From JAKFDK01 sp036676195 (GTDB lineage: Bacteria; Bacillota; Sulfobacillia; Symbiobacteriales; ZC4RG38), in assembly GCA_036676195.1 (NCBI GenBank), contig JAKFDK010000120.1, positions 1-64,000 on the forward strand: 64,000 nt of DNA, given 5' to 3'. This document shows, piece by piece, positions 7,543 to 15,630 of this stretch (positions are counted from its first letter, which is position 1; the number at the start of each line of letters is the position of its first letter). The translations under genes and the position numbers were made by a program. Below the pieces are notes generated by a model. That model searched no databases and was not told where the DNA came from. It worked only from the letters and a program-made list of their open reading frames with translations.

Positions 7543-9657
7543 TTACTGTCCTACGGTCAGCTTGGCCAGGTCCGCCGGGCGGGTGAGCAGTCCGGCGATC
7601 TCTTTCAGCATGGCCAGACGATTCCGCCGCACGTCTGGATTGGGATCCATGACCAGGACCTGCTCAAAAAAGGCGTCCACCGGTTGCTTGAGGCGGGTGG
7701 CCAACCGGTAAAACTCACCGTAGTCGCGGGCTTCCAGAGCCGCTTCCGCTTCTGCACGCAGGTTGGAGAAAGCCTGCCACAGTTCGGCCTCCGCCGGTAC
7801 CAGCGCCTGGGTTTCCCGGCTCGCCGCGTTGGCCACGGCCTCCCCCTCGGCTTCGGCTTTGGCGGCAATGTTGGCCACGCGCTTGAAGGCACTGGTCACG
7901 GCAGCAAACTCCGGGTTGGTCAGGCTGCTGTGCAGGGCCTCGGCCCGGGCCAGTGCGTCGACCGGGTCGGCCATGCCTGCGGCCAGCACCGCCTCTATGA
8001 CGTCATAACGAAACCCCCGCTCCTTCATTACACCTTCCAGGCGGGCCCGGAAGAACTCCAGGAGGGCGTCCCTGGCCTTGGCCCGGGTGGCATCGTCGAA
8101 CTGGTTATAACCAGCCAGGGCAAAGCCGATCAGTTCAGACAGGTTAGCCCGGACACCCCGTTCGATCAGTACGCTCACCACGCCCTGGGCCGCCCGCCGC
8201 AGGGCCAGGGGGTCGTTGGAGCCGGTGGGGATGAGCCCCAGGCCAAAGTATCCGGCCAGGGTGTCCAGCTTGTCGGCCAGACCGACAATGATACCGGCCG
8301 GGCTCTGGGGCAGGGCGTCGCCGGCGCCGCGCGGCAGGTAGTGCTCGAAGATGCCGTTGGCCACTTCGGGCTCTTCCCCCTGGACCAGGGCGTACTCACG
8401 GCCCATCACACCCTGCAGTTCCGGAAACTCAAACACCATGTGGGTGATCAGGTCACACTTGCACAGTTGTGCCGCCCGCAGGGCTTTGGCGCGGGTCGCG
8501 TAGTCATAGCCCAGGTCGCCGGATACGGTGTGGGACAGCCCCAGCAGACGCATGGTGCGGTCGTACTGGCTGCCCAGCTTCTCCTGGAAGACCACCGTCT
8601 GAAGCGTATCCAGCCGGTCCTCCAGGCGCTGACGGCGGTCCTCGTCCCAGAAGAAGCGGGCGTCGGTCAGGCGGGCGTTGAGCACCTTCTCGTTTCCGTG
8701 GCGGACGTTGTCCAGATGGTGGTCCAGGCCGTTGCGGACAGCAATGAAATAAGGCAGCAGCCGGCCACCTTCAGACTCATACACGGGAAAATAGCGCTGG
8801 TGTTCACGCATGGAGGTGACCAGAACCTCGGCCGGTACTTCCAGAAAGGCCGGATCGAACTGGCCGTGGAAGGCATAGGGCTGCTCCACCAGCCAGGTAA
8901 TCTCCTCCAACAGGTCCTCGTTGCGGGGAACATAGCCGCCCAGTTCCCGGGCCACCGTTTGGACCTGGTGCCAGATCACGTTCTTCCGCTGTACCGGGTC
9001 GACCATCACATGGCTGTGGGCACATTTGGTGAAGTAGTCGTGGACCGACTCCACGGGCGGCATCCCCTCAGGGGTGAGGGTACGATGGCCGCGGGTCTCC
9101 CGACCAGTCTCAACACCCTCCACTTCAAAGGGTACCCGCCGGTCACCCAGCAGGCAGAGCAGCCAGCGGATCGGCCGGGCAAAGCGCATGGTCCGGGCGC
9201 CCCAGCGCATCGACTTGGGGAAGTCCAGGCTATAGATCAGGTTGCGCAGCAGCGGCGGGAGGATGGTGACCACCGACTGGCCGGCCTCATGCTTGCGGGC
9301 GTAAACGTACTCCACGCCTTTTTCGTCGGTCTGAATGAACAGGTTCGATACCGCCACACCCTGGCCGCGGGCGAACCCTTCCGCCGCCTTGGTGGGCTGG
9401 CCCTGGGCGTCGAACGCCGCCTTGCGGGCCGGCCCCCGGGCCACAATGTCCCGGTCGTCCTGCTGCAGCGCCAGATCGCGCACCAGCAGGACGAGGCGCC
9501 GGGGCGTACCCAGGGTCAGGACCTGTCCATGGGCCAGGCGAGCCTCGGCCAGAGCCGCCTTCGCCTTGGCTTCCAGTTGCTCCAGAGTCGGCAGGCAAAA
9601 CCGCGCCGGCAATTCCTCGACCCCGATCTCCAGGAGTAAGTCACGGGTGTCTGCCAT
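7543..9657 (-). CDS. glyS: Glycyl-tRNA synthetase beta subunit
   Basis: A 704-residue beta subunit of the bacterial alpha2beta2 glycyl-tRNA synthetase. It begins MADTRDLLLEIGVEELPARF, the typical N-terminus, and has the FKRVANI motif in the C-terminal part. The beta subunit carries the tRNA-binding and anticodon-recognition domains, and the alpha subunit carries out glycine activation. Its ATG overlaps the glyQ stop codon (TAATG), giving tight translational coupling. Transcription is controlled by the T-box upstream of glyQ and ends at the terminator just downstream. Length and domain content are normal. Confidence 0.97.
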   Translation of the reverse strand: MADTRDLLLEIGVEELPARFCLPTLEQLEAKAKAALAEARLAHGQVLTLGTPRRLVLLVRDLALQQDDRDIVARGPARKAAFDAQGQPTKAAEGFARGQGVAVSNLFIQTDEKGVEYVYARKHEAGQSVVTILPPLLRNLIYSLDFPKSMRWGARTMRFARPIRWLLCLLGDRRVPFEVEGVETGRETRGHRTLTPEGMPPVESVHDYFTKCAHSHVMVDPVQRKNVIWHQVQTVARELGGYVPRNEDLLEEITWLVEQPYAFHGQFDPAFLEVPAEVLVTSMREHQRYFPVYESEGGRLLPYFIAVRNGLDHHLDNVRHGNEKVLNARLTDARFFWDEDRRQRLEDRLDTLQTVVFQEKLGSQYDRTMRLLGLSHTVSGDLGYDYATRAKALRAAQLCKCDLITHMVFEFPELQGVMGREYALVQGEEPEVANGIFEHYLPRGAGDALPQSPAGIIVGLADKLDTLAGYFGLGLIPTGSNDPLALRRAAQGVVSVLIERGVRANLSELIGFALAGYNQFDDATRAKARDALLEFFRARLEGVMKERGFRYDVIEAVLAAGMADPVDALARAEALHSSLTNPEFAAVTSAFKRVANIAAKAEAEGEAVANAASRETQALVPAEAELWQAFSNLRAEAEAALEARDYGEFYRLATRLKQPVDAFFEQVLVMDPNPDVRRNRLAMLKEIAGLLTRPADLAKLTVGQ

Positions 9658-10619
9658 TACTGCTCGCCTCCCTGTGCAGTCGGGTCCTGGGCGGTACTGC
9701 CGGCTTCCGCTGCCGCTGCCAGCCCCTGGCGGCCATACTTGCGTTCATGTAACGACTTGAGCAGGGGGTAGCCCAATTTCTCCCGCTGGTCCAGATACGC
9801 CTTGGCAGCCATCCGGGCCAGGTTACGTACCCGGCCGATGTAGGCCTGGCGCTCGGAGACCGAAATGGCCCCGCGGGCCTCCAGCAGGTTGAAGCTGTGT
9901 GAACACTTGAGCACATAGTCGTGGGCCGGAATCACCAGGCCGGTGCCTACCACCCGCTTGGCTTCGGCCTCGTACATGTTAAACAGTTTGAAGTGCAGGT
10001 CCGTATCAGCCGTTTCAAAACCATAGGTGGAGTTTTCGTACTCCTGGTGCTGGAAAACGTCGCGGTAGGTGATTCCCGGGGCGTACATGAGATCAAACAC
10101 ATTGTCAACACCCTGGATGTAGCTGGCCAGGCGTTCGGTGCCATAGGTGATTTCCACCGAAACGGGGTTGCAGTCAAAGCCAGCAAACTGCTGGAAGTAG
10201 GTGAACTGGGTGATTTCCATGCCGTCGAGCCATACTTCCCAGCCCAGCCCCCAGGCGCCCAGGGTAGCCGATTCCCAGTTGTCTTCCACAAAGCGGATGT
10301 CATGTTCCGCCGCCTTGATGCCGATGGCCGCCAGGGACTCCAGGTACATTTCCTGGATATTGTCCGGCGATGGCTTGATTAATACCTGATACTGGTGGTG
10401 CTGATAGAGCCGGTTGGGGTTTTCACCGTAACGGGCGTCAGCCGGGCGCCGGGATGGTTCCACGTAGGCCGCTGCCCAGGGCTCGGGACCAAGGGCGCGG
10501 AAAAAGGTATGCGGGTTAAAGGTGCCGGCGCCCTTTTCCACGTCGTAGGGCTCGGCAATCAGGCAGCCACGGTCGGCCCAGAAGCGGTGCAGGGAGAGGA
10601 GCAGATCCTGCAGGTACAT
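9657..10619 (-). CDS. glyQ: Glycyl-tRNA synthetase alpha subunit
   Basis: A 320-residue catalytic alpha subunit that forms glycyl-adenylate and charges tRNA-Gly together with GlyS. The N-terminus MYLQDLLLSLHRFW and the block EPYDVEKGAGTFNP are diagnostic. The start is ATG at 10619 with TAGGAGGG upstream. The last about 20 residues are a low-complexity Ala/Gly/Gln tail. It is the first gene of glyQ-glyS and follows a T-box leader whose specifier and discriminator positions both point to glycine, so expression should rise when uncharged tRNA-Gly accumulates. Confidence 0.97.
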   Translation of the reverse strand: MYLQDLLLSLHRFWADRGCLIAEPYDVEKGAGTFNPHTFFRALGPEPWAAAYVEPSRRPADARYGENPNRLYQHHQYQVLIKPSPDNIQEMYLESLAAIGIKAAEHDIRFVEDNWESATLGAWGLGWEVWLDGMEITQFTYFQQFAGFDCNPVSVEITYGTERLASYIQGVDNVFDLMYAPGITYRDVFQHQEYENSTYGFETADTDLHFKLFNMYEAEAKRVVGTGLVIPAHDYVLKCSHSFNLLEARGAISVSERQAYIGRVRNLARMAAKAYLDQREKLGYPLLKSLHERKYGRQGLAAAAEAGSTAQDPTAQGGEQ

Positions 10620-10659
10620 GACGGTTCCCTCCTAATGCATGGGGCAAAGCCACAGGACA

Positions 10660-10906
10660 CCAGACAGCGCCGGGGCGGAACTAACCGAAAGGGCCCCCGC
10701 CTCCGGCCAGATGAATGGCCGGGGACGAGAGCCCAGTTGCTCCCGCGGTTCCACCCCGATTGACGCCTGTCTTACACGGCGCCCTCCTTGTACAGATACA
10801 GTTAAGGCTCCGGAACGCCTTCCCCGAAGCTGCCGCACCGGCTTGCACCCACCGCCGGCTCTCTGGGCGGCCCCTGCTCGGGTACTCTTTTCCATCATGG
10901 CCTGAT
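10660..10906 (-). ncRNA. Glycyl T-box riboswitch leader
   Basis: On the minus strand the leader contains the AGTA box and an AGAGAG-type stem I region near 10855-10890. A likely GGC glycine specifier lies at 10817-10819. The conserved T-box core GTGGAACCGCGG is at about 10744-10756. The variable base of the UGGN bulge is A, which pairs with the U73 discriminator of tRNA-Gly. Downstream, a terminator (7-bp GC stem 10703-10709 with 10716-10722, extended by flanking G/C pairs) competes with the antiterminator. T-boxes ahead of glyQS are well established in Firmicutes. The terminator's U-tract is short (CCCTTT). Confidence 0.92.
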
Positions 10907-10913
10907 GACCGGA

Positions 10914-10942
10914 ATACTAGCACAGGCCCCATGCCTTGTCAA
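10914..10942 (-). promoter_or_regulatory. Strong sigma-A promoter for T-box-glyQS
   Basis: TTGACA (10937-10942) and TAGTAT (10914-10919) are separated by exactly 17 bases, with TGC just before the -10 (extended -10). It is placed just upstream of T-box stem I. Confidence 0.88.
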
Positions 10943-10966
10943 GCGCAGGCGCAAGCGGTGCAGCGT

Positions 10967-11275
10967 TCAGCCTGTCTTGCGCTCCAGGTCGCCCACCACC
11001 TGGCGGATCAGGGCCAAATGTTCCCGGCGCCCGAACAGCCAGCCGCGGTGAAAGGCCGCCGCCTTGCGCCAGAGTCCGGTCTGCCCGATCGGGATATAAA
11101 CCACCAGTTGCACGATCCGGCCCGGGCCCTTGTACAGGGTACCGGGATGCAGTCCGTAACTCACCGGACCCCCGGCCAGATAGGCCTCCCAACGAAACTC
11201 CCCACACCGACCGGTCACCGGTCCGGCCGTATGGTTTCTATTACAAAACATGGATGGACCCACCACCATAAACAT
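10967..11275 (-). CDS. Hypothetical protein, about 100 aa
   Basis: I do not recognise this short basic protein. Its core (AYLAGGPVSYGLHPGTLYKGPG, followed by a hydrophobic strand and LFGRREHLALIRQVVGDLE) looks like a folded domain ending in an amphipathic helix. Two in-frame ATGs (11275 and 11269) are possible; AGGA lies just before the second. It ends just upstream of the glyQS promoter and is divergent from the GerMN gene. No function is proposed. It could still be a chance open frame in GC-rich DNA. Confidence 0.45.
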   Translation of the reverse strand: MFMVVGPSMFCNRNHTAGPVTGRCGEFRWEAYLAGGPVSYGLHPGTLYKGPGRIVQLVVYIPIGQTGLWRKAAAFHRGWLFGRREHLALIRQVVGDLERKTG

Positions 11276-11278
11276 CCT

Positions 11279-11959
11279 ATGCTGGTAGGGTTATGTATAG
11301 AACCGCGCGGGCTTAATCAGGTCCCCCAGGAATACATTTCTTGGCGGGGGTGTTTCACTACGCTGCGGTCACCTTGTAAAGGAGAACGCCGGTATCCCGG
11401 GTGGCGAGACGCCGGCCTGGTAGCTGTCCTGGCACTCCTGAGTGTGGTGCTGGGCTGGTGCAGTGCCGGGACGGCCCGGCTGGTACGCACGACAGCCGAG
11501 GCCATTACCGGTCAGAACCGTTACGTGGTCTACTTTCTCCGGGGGAGGCGTCTGGTACCGGTCACCCATACCAGCCCGCGGCCGCTGTCTGCGGAACAGG
11601 CGGTCCGGGCCGCATTTCAGGCTCTGTGCCAGGGTCCGCCTCCAGGCCTGGACTCTGCCGTCCGCCCCGGTTGCCGTGTGCTGCGGGTCTGGCGTACCGG
11701 TAGCACGCTGAACCTGCAAATGCAGCCGGAGGACTGGGATTTCGTCCCCGGTGTGCCGGCGGCCAACGCCTGGGACGATCAGGTGGAGATGACGGTGGCA
11801 CAGTTCCCCGACGTGCGGCAGGTGCAGTTCTGGATCGACAGCCACCGCCGTCCCGGCGGCCCGATTCCGGTAGACGGCCGGCCGAACTGGTTGTCAATCG
11901 GTACACCTGTGCCGAAGTCCGGGAAGCGACCGAACCTTTTCGGCTCTTTTTACGTTTAA
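11279..11959 (+). CDS. GerMN-domain protein (sporulation/germination type), start uncertain
   Basis: The last about 190 codons encode a hydrophobic N-terminal segment (GLVAVLALLSVVLGW) followed by a GerMN-like alpha/beta domain (YVVYFLRGRRLVPV, SAEQAVRAAFQAL, a VEMTVAQFPDVRQVQFWID C-terminus). GerMN proteins are membrane-anchored sporulation or germination factors that act at the cell surface. A good ribosome-binding site, AAAGGAG at 11378-11384, sits just before the plausible protein start, but no ATG, GTG or TTG in frame follows it at normal spacing. The nearest in-frame ATG is at 11279, without a ribosome-binding site. A rare start codon, a frameshift or a sequence error near 11390 is therefore possible. 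The mature protein likely begins near 11390. Confidence 0.7.
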   Translation: MLVGLCIEPRGLNQVPQEYISWRGCFTTLRSPCKGERRYPGWRDAGLVAVLALLSVVLGWCSAGTARLVRTTAEAITGQNRYVVYFLRGRRLVPVTHTSPRPLSAEQAVRAAFQALCQGPPPGLDSAVRPGCRVLRVWRTGSTLNLQMQPEDWDFVPGVPAANAWDDQVEMTVAQFPDVRQVQFWIDSHRRPGGPIPVDGRPNWLSIGTPVPKSGKRPNLFGSFYV

Positions 11960-12034
11960 GCTTATAAAGAGCAACCATCCGCATCATCCCCGGGACAGCC
12001 GTCCCCTCCTCCTGGCGGCTGTCCCCTTCCCCCT

Positions 12035-12062
12035 CCCCCCACATCCGCAGGTGGGGGATTTT
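12035..12062 (+). terminator. Probable terminator of the GerMN gene
   Basis: A CCCCCCAC / GTGGGGG stem is followed by ATTTTC, about 75 bases past the stop codon of the GerMN gene. The T-run is short. Confidence 0.5.
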
Positions 12063-12365
12063 CACCTGTCGATTAAACTGGATTATTTACAGGTGTTGGG
12101 CTGACAGGTAGTGAATCCCACTCCCTGAAGTTTAGTCGGGGAGTGGGTTTCAGCATGAAGACCTCTCTGGGTTTGCTCCGGTGGATGGCTTCGCCTCTGC
12201 TGGTCTGCCTCCGGTTTCTGGCCTGGGTCTTACTGGACTCACCAGGATTGTGCACGGTCCAGGACAGGGTCAGGCTCCGGCCGATCGCCGGTGCCGGCAT
12301 CCCCCGAAACCCCGGGCCGCTGTAACCCCTTGTCCCCACCGACTTCAGCCCGTGCCCGGCACGCA

Positions 12366-12401
12366 CAAAAGGAGGCTGCCCTGCTGTGGGCAGCCTTGTT
12401 T
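12366..12401. terminator. Intrinsic terminator downstream of recO
   Basis: A 9-bp perfect stem AGGCTGCCC / GGGCAGCCT (12373-12381 with 12388-12396) has CCTTTTGTG after it on the minus strand and TGTTT on the plus strand. It lies about 60 bases past the recO stop and could work in both directions. Confidence 0.7.
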
Positions 12402-12456
12402 CCGCTGAGCCAGTGCAGCGTTCCGTAAGTTCTTGCCAAACTCGGTGAGGAACGTA

Positions 12457-13218
12457 CTAGCGCCCGGTCGTGCGGACGGTCTGCAGAAACTCCAGGGACC
12501 GCAGTCGCTTTTCAAGACGCCACTCCACAAAGGCTTCCAGCACCCGGTTGATCTCTGCACCCACGCCGGGTTCCAGTTGCAGCAGGGGAGCCTGGCGCAA
12601 ATCGCCATCCAGCAGGTCTCGCATGGCGACCAGGGTCTCCTGGCCAATCAGCAGGACCCGTTCGCCTTCGCCATAGCACCGGTTGCAGAGGGCACCGCCC
12701 AGAGCGGGACTGAACCGCAGCTCGGCGGCCGGCAGCGGATTCTGGCAGGTCGCACATCGGTGCAGGACCGGGCGCAGGCCCAGGAGGGCCAGCAGCTTTA
12801 ACACAAAGGCCTGGCTGACCAGGCCGGCATCCACACCGGCTGTGGCCAGCAAATGCAGGCTGGTCAGCAGCAGGAGGTAACCGTCTTCAAGTGACTGGTC
12901 CTCCTGAATCACGGCATCGGTCAGTTCACACAGGTAGGTACCGTAGGCCATGCGGGTCAGGTCTTCCCGCAGCAGGCGAAAGGATTCCGTGATCTCTGCC
13001 TGGCTGAGGGTATCCAGGTTGCGGCCACCGTAGCACTGCACCCGGCAGTGAGTGAACAGTTGGGTGACGGCGGCCAGGCGGCTGCGCGGGCGGCGGGCCC
13101 CTCTGGCGATGGCCTGGACCTTGCCCCGCTCCCGAGTAAACAGGGTGACCAGCTTATCGGCTTCCTGGAAATCGCGGACCCGCACCACGATTGCGTCGGC
13201 GTTGTAAATGGTCACCAT
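12457..13218 (-). CDS. recO: DNA repair protein RecO
   Basis: A 253-residue RecO, the recombination mediator of the RecFOR pathway that helps load RecA on SSB-coated DNA. The N-terminal OB fold begins YNADAIVVRVRDFQEADKLV, and a helical domain follows with a four-cysteine zinc site (CATCQNP about residue 150, then CNRCY). The start is ATG at 13218, with GGAGGCTC just before it. It normally neighbours era; here a 15-kb block including the microcompartment locus separates them. Confidence 0.96.
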   Translation of the reverse strand: MVTIYNADAIVVRVRDFQEADKLVTLFTRERGKVQAIARGARRPRSRLAAVTQLFTHCRVQCYGGRNLDTLSQAEITESFRLLREDLTRMAYGTYLCELTDAVIQEDQSLEDGYLLLLTSLHLLATAGVDAGLVSQAFVLKLLALLGLRPVLHRCATCQNPLPAAELRFSPALGGALCNRCYGEGERVLLIGQETLVAMRDLLDGDLRQAPLLQLEPGVGAEINRVLEAFVEWRLEKRLRSLEFLQTVRTTGR

Positions 13219-13288
13219 GAGCCTCCTCGTACACCTACTGGGCTGATCATAACCGATTTACCGTGTTCATGTCAGTCTGTATGCCCGA

Positions 13289-13318
13289 GGCGCCGTGGCC
13301 TGTCCCGGCCACGGCGCC
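13289..13318. terminator. Terminator-like hairpin after the microcompartment operon
   Basis: A perfect 12-bp GC-rich inverted repeat (GGCGCCGTGGCC at 13289-13300 with its complement at 13307-13318) sits 14 bases past the aldolase stop codon. No T-run follows on either strand, so intrinsic termination is likely but not certain. Confidence 0.55.
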
Positions 13319-13331
13319 CCCTGAATACGGG

Positions 13332-14972
13332 CTAGTATTTAGCCTGACCGGCGCTGCCGCCGGTGACAATGGCCACCGAGGCGCTGGTGCCCAGGCGGGA
13401 GGCGCCCGCCTTGACCATGTCCAGGGCAGTATCCCGGTCCCGGATGCCGCCCGACGCCTTGACCCCCATGCCCGGACCAACAGTCCGGCGCATCAGCGCA
13501 ACGTCCTCGGCGGTGGCGCCGCCGGTCCCGAAGCCGGTGGAAGTCTTGACAAAGTCGGCTCCGGCCTGCCGGCTGATTTCACAGGCCCTGACCTTTTCCG
13601 CGTCCGTCAGCAGTCCGGTCTCCAGAATCACCTTGACCAGGGCCTGTCCGGCCGCTGCCTGCACCACTGCCTGAATGTCGTCTTGAACCAGATCGTGCTG
13701 CCCCGATTTGAGGGCCCCCACGTTGAGGACCATGTCAACCTCCCGGGCCCCCCGGCTGATGGCATCCCGAGCTTCCAGCGCCTTTACGGTGGTGCTGGTG
13801 GCACCCAGCGGAAAGCCGACCACCGCACAGACCTTCACTTGAGTTCCCTGCAGCAGTTGGGCAGCCAGCGGCACCCAGCCCGGGTTCACGCAGACAGAGG
13901 CAAACCCGTACTCCTTCGCCTCCCGACAGATCTTTTCAATCTGCTCGGCAGTTGCATCCGGTTTCAGGAGGGTATGGTCGATCAGCCCGGCCAGGTCCCG
14001 GTCCACCCCGCCTGCCACGGGGGCTGCCGGAGGAGCCGTCGTCGCCGCCACAGTTGTCGCGGGACGGGCCGGCGCTGGTGCGGCTGGTGCCGGCAGCGCC
14101 GCGCTCGGCTTCCCGGGCTGTGGCGGTGCGGGCGAGGCGGCCGGTGCCGGCTCTCCCAGCACCTTGGCGGCCTCTTCGGCCAGCTTATGGACATCGGTCA
14201 GCACCACGCCATAAGCCTTCAGGGTCGACACGTATTCCTCCAGCTTGCGCCGCAGGGCAAAGGGAACGGTCCGCCCGCCGCCGGGCGGCGCATAGGTCGG
14301 GCGGCCGCTATAGGCAGGGGGAGCCGGCAGATTGCCCAGCCAGGCGGGGACATCCGGCAGCGCCACCGCATCGCGGGCAGCAATGACCGGCTTGCCCTGC
14401 AGGATCGCGTGCACCAATACGGCCGAAGCCAGGTCCCCGGCCAACAGTTGTGCCACCTGAGCCGCCGAGGGCACCGACAGGGCCGGGACCAGCACCACCC
14501 CGGCCGCCTTCACCAGTTGGCTCGCCAGGCTTTCATCGCCATGGCAAAAGGCCGGTCCGCCCTGCAGCACCTCGTACAGCAGTCCGGGACCAGTGGCGTC
14601 CAACAGGGTTGAACTGGTGACGAGTGCTGCCTTGTAGCCCTGCTGGATCAGGTGGCGGGCCTCGGCCAGACCGTCGCCCACCTGGTCGCGGCCGGTCAGG
14701 ACCACCAGCACGTCTACCCGGGCCGGTACGGCGACCTCCGGGTTCGCGAGGCAGGCTAACTGCCGGTGGGCCATTGGGATGGCCGGGCACGCCCCCCCGC
14801 AGGACGCAGGCGCCCCTGTAGGCGTGCCGCCCGAACCCCCGGCCGGAATCGACGCCGGTACCTTAGCTGGCACCGCTGCGACCGTCTGCGCCGGGGCCGC
14901 CGTGACAGGGCCTTCCCCAAGTTGGCGGATAACCTCATCGATCACCCGCTCCTTCAGCATTGCCAGATCCAT
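13332..14972 (-). CDS. deoC: Deoxyribose-phosphate aldolase fused to N-terminal targeting helix and flavoprotein-like domain (BMC signature enzyme)
   Basis: A 546-residue protein; a plain DeoC has about 220. Residues 321-546 form a complete aldolase that cleaves 2-deoxyribose 5-phosphate to acetaldehyde and glyceraldehyde 3-phosphate. The Schiff-base lysine is in FVKTSTGF, the second lysine in GVKASGGIRD and the acid in EVDMVLNVGALKSG. Residues 1-20 form an amphipathic helix (LKERVIDEVIRQLGE) like BMC encapsulation peptides, followed by an Ala/Pro linker. About 65-270 is an alpha/beta domain that may be related to HFCD-type flavoproteins (weak call), and a second Ala/Pro linker leads to the aldolase. 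The start is ATG at 14972 with AGAGG upstream. It is the last gene of the BMC operon and defines its likely substrate. Confidence 0.9.
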   Translation of the reverse strand: MDLAMLKERVIDEVIRQLGEGPVTAAPAQTVAAVPAKVPASIPAGGSGGTPTGAPASCGGACPAIPMAHRQLACLANPEVAVPARVDVLVVLTGRDQVGDGLAEARHLIQQGYKAALVTSSTLLDATGPGLLYEVLQGGPAFCHGDESLASQLVKAAGVVLVPALSVPSAAQVAQLLAGDLASAVLVHAILQGKPVIAARDAVALPDVPAWLGNLPAPPAYSGRPTYAPPGGGRTVPFALRRKLEEYVSTLKAYGVVLTDVHKLAEEAAKVLGEPAPAASPAPPQPGKPSAALPAPAAPAPARPATTVAATTAPPAAPVAGGVDRDLAGLIDHTLLKPDATAEQIEKICREAKEYGFASVCVNPGWVPLAAQLLQGTQVKVCAVVGFPLGATSTTVKALEARDAISRGAREVDMVLNVGALKSGQHDLVQDDIQAVVQAAAGQALVKVILETGLLTDAEKVRACEISRQAGADFVKTSTGFGTGGATAEDVALMRRTVGPGMGVKASGGIRDRDTALDMVKAGASRLGTSASVAIVTGGSAGQAKY

Positions 14973-14994
14973 CGCCAACCTCTCCCCTTGCCGA

Positions 14995-15270
14995 TCACCG
15001 GTCCGCCAGAGCAATCCGATCGATTACGCCGGCAATAATGGCCTCTACCGGAGCATCGTCCTTGTCCATGATCTGGCGGCAGGACGTGCCTTCCTGCAGC
15101 ACCAGCACCACGTCACCCACGCCGGCCCCGGCCCGGTCCACCGCCACAATTTCAGTTGGGTCCGCCTGGCCATATAAATCCAGGGGCCGGACAACCATCA
15201 GCTTCTCACCCGTAAGGCTGGCATGCTTGACGGTAGCAACCAGATGCCCGGTTACTCTGGCCAACAACAT
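14995..15270 (-). CDS. BMC-P pentameric shell vertex protein (EutN/CcmL family), third copy
   Basis: A 91-residue protein of the EutN/CcmL family, which forms the pentamers that cap the vertices of microcompartment shells. It begins MLLARVTGHLVATVKH and carries the conserved VDRAGAGVGDVVLV core, where the GAGxGD turn is typical. The start is ATG at 15270 with GGGAGG upstream. It is the third BMC-P of this locus and lies between a second BMC-P and deoC. It is the shortest of the three and lacks the C-terminal extension seen in its neighbour. Confidence 0.93.
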   Translation of the reverse strand: MLLARVTGHLVATVKHASLTGEKLMVVRPLDLYGQADPTEIVAVDRAGAGVGDVVLVLQEGTSCRQIMDKDDAPVEAIIAGVIDRIALADR

Positions 15271-15294
15271 ATGGGGGGTGCCTCCCGCCGAAAG

Positions 15295-15624
15295 TCAGGA
15301 TTCTTTCCGTTCAGCATGGAAGCCAAGCGACTGTAAATCGACCTGCGGCACCTGCCTGGGCGCCCCCGCCGGGTCGACAATGCCGATGATGGCAGCATCC
15401 ACGGGCGCCATTCCCGCAGCCCGGGCGGCATCGCCTGACCGGCAGAGCAATACCGTCTCTCCGGCGCCGGCACCGATCAGATCCACCGCAATCATGGGCT
15501 TGCCGGCGCCACCGCCATCGGCGTTCACCGGCTGAATCACCAGCAGCTTTCGGCCCTGCAATTTTTCATCCTTGCGCGTGGCGACGACGCTGCCAAAAAC
15601 CTTGCCCGTAAACGTGGCCGCCAT
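15295..15624 (-). CDS. BMC-P pentameric shell vertex protein with C-terminal extension, second copy
   Basis: A 109-residue EutN/CcmL-family vertex protein (GKVFGSVVATRKDEKLQG, then VDLIGAGAGETVLL). It extends about 20 residues beyond its paralogues, ending VDLQSLGFHAERKES, which could contact cargo or another shell protein (inference). It directly follows rpiB with six bases between the genes and precedes the third BMC-P. Three paralogous pentamers in one operon imply distinct vertex positions or assembly stages. Confidence 0.93.
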   Translation of the reverse strand: MAATFTGKVFGSVVATRKDEKLQGRKLLVIQPVNADGGGAGKPMIAVDLIGAGAGETVLLCRSGDAARAAGMAPVDAAIIGIVDPAGAPRQVPQVDLQSLGFHAERKES

Positions 15625-15630
15625 CCCCTT

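Larger units (their letters stand above)
11960..12456. other. Non-coding stretch with multiple inverted repeats (possible mobile-element relic)
   Basis: About 500 bases between the GerMN gene and recO without a convincing gene. It holds a series of hairpins: GGGACAGCCG with its complement (11992-12001/12016-12025), CCCCCAC/GTGGGGG followed by ATTTTC (about 12036-12057), CACCTGT/ACAGGTG (12063-12069/12089-12095), and CCCACTCC/GGAGTGGG (about 12117-12147). The last lies beside a minus-strand non-coding tail and resembles the subterminal hairpins of IS200/IS605-type elements. Short open frames here look non-coding. Confidence 0.4.

Noticed and set aside
7684..9639. A 651-codon plus-strand frame antisense to glyS
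   Set aside because: Shadow of glyS with no recognisable domain or ribosome-binding site.
10715..11278. Upstream 188-codon extension of the GerMN frame
   Set aside because: It runs antisense through the glyQS T-box and promoter, and has no protein-like composition.
12143..12325. A 60-codon plus-strand frame upstream of recO
   Set aside because: It starts within a hairpin without a convincing ribosome-binding site and overlaps an equally weak opposite-strand frame.
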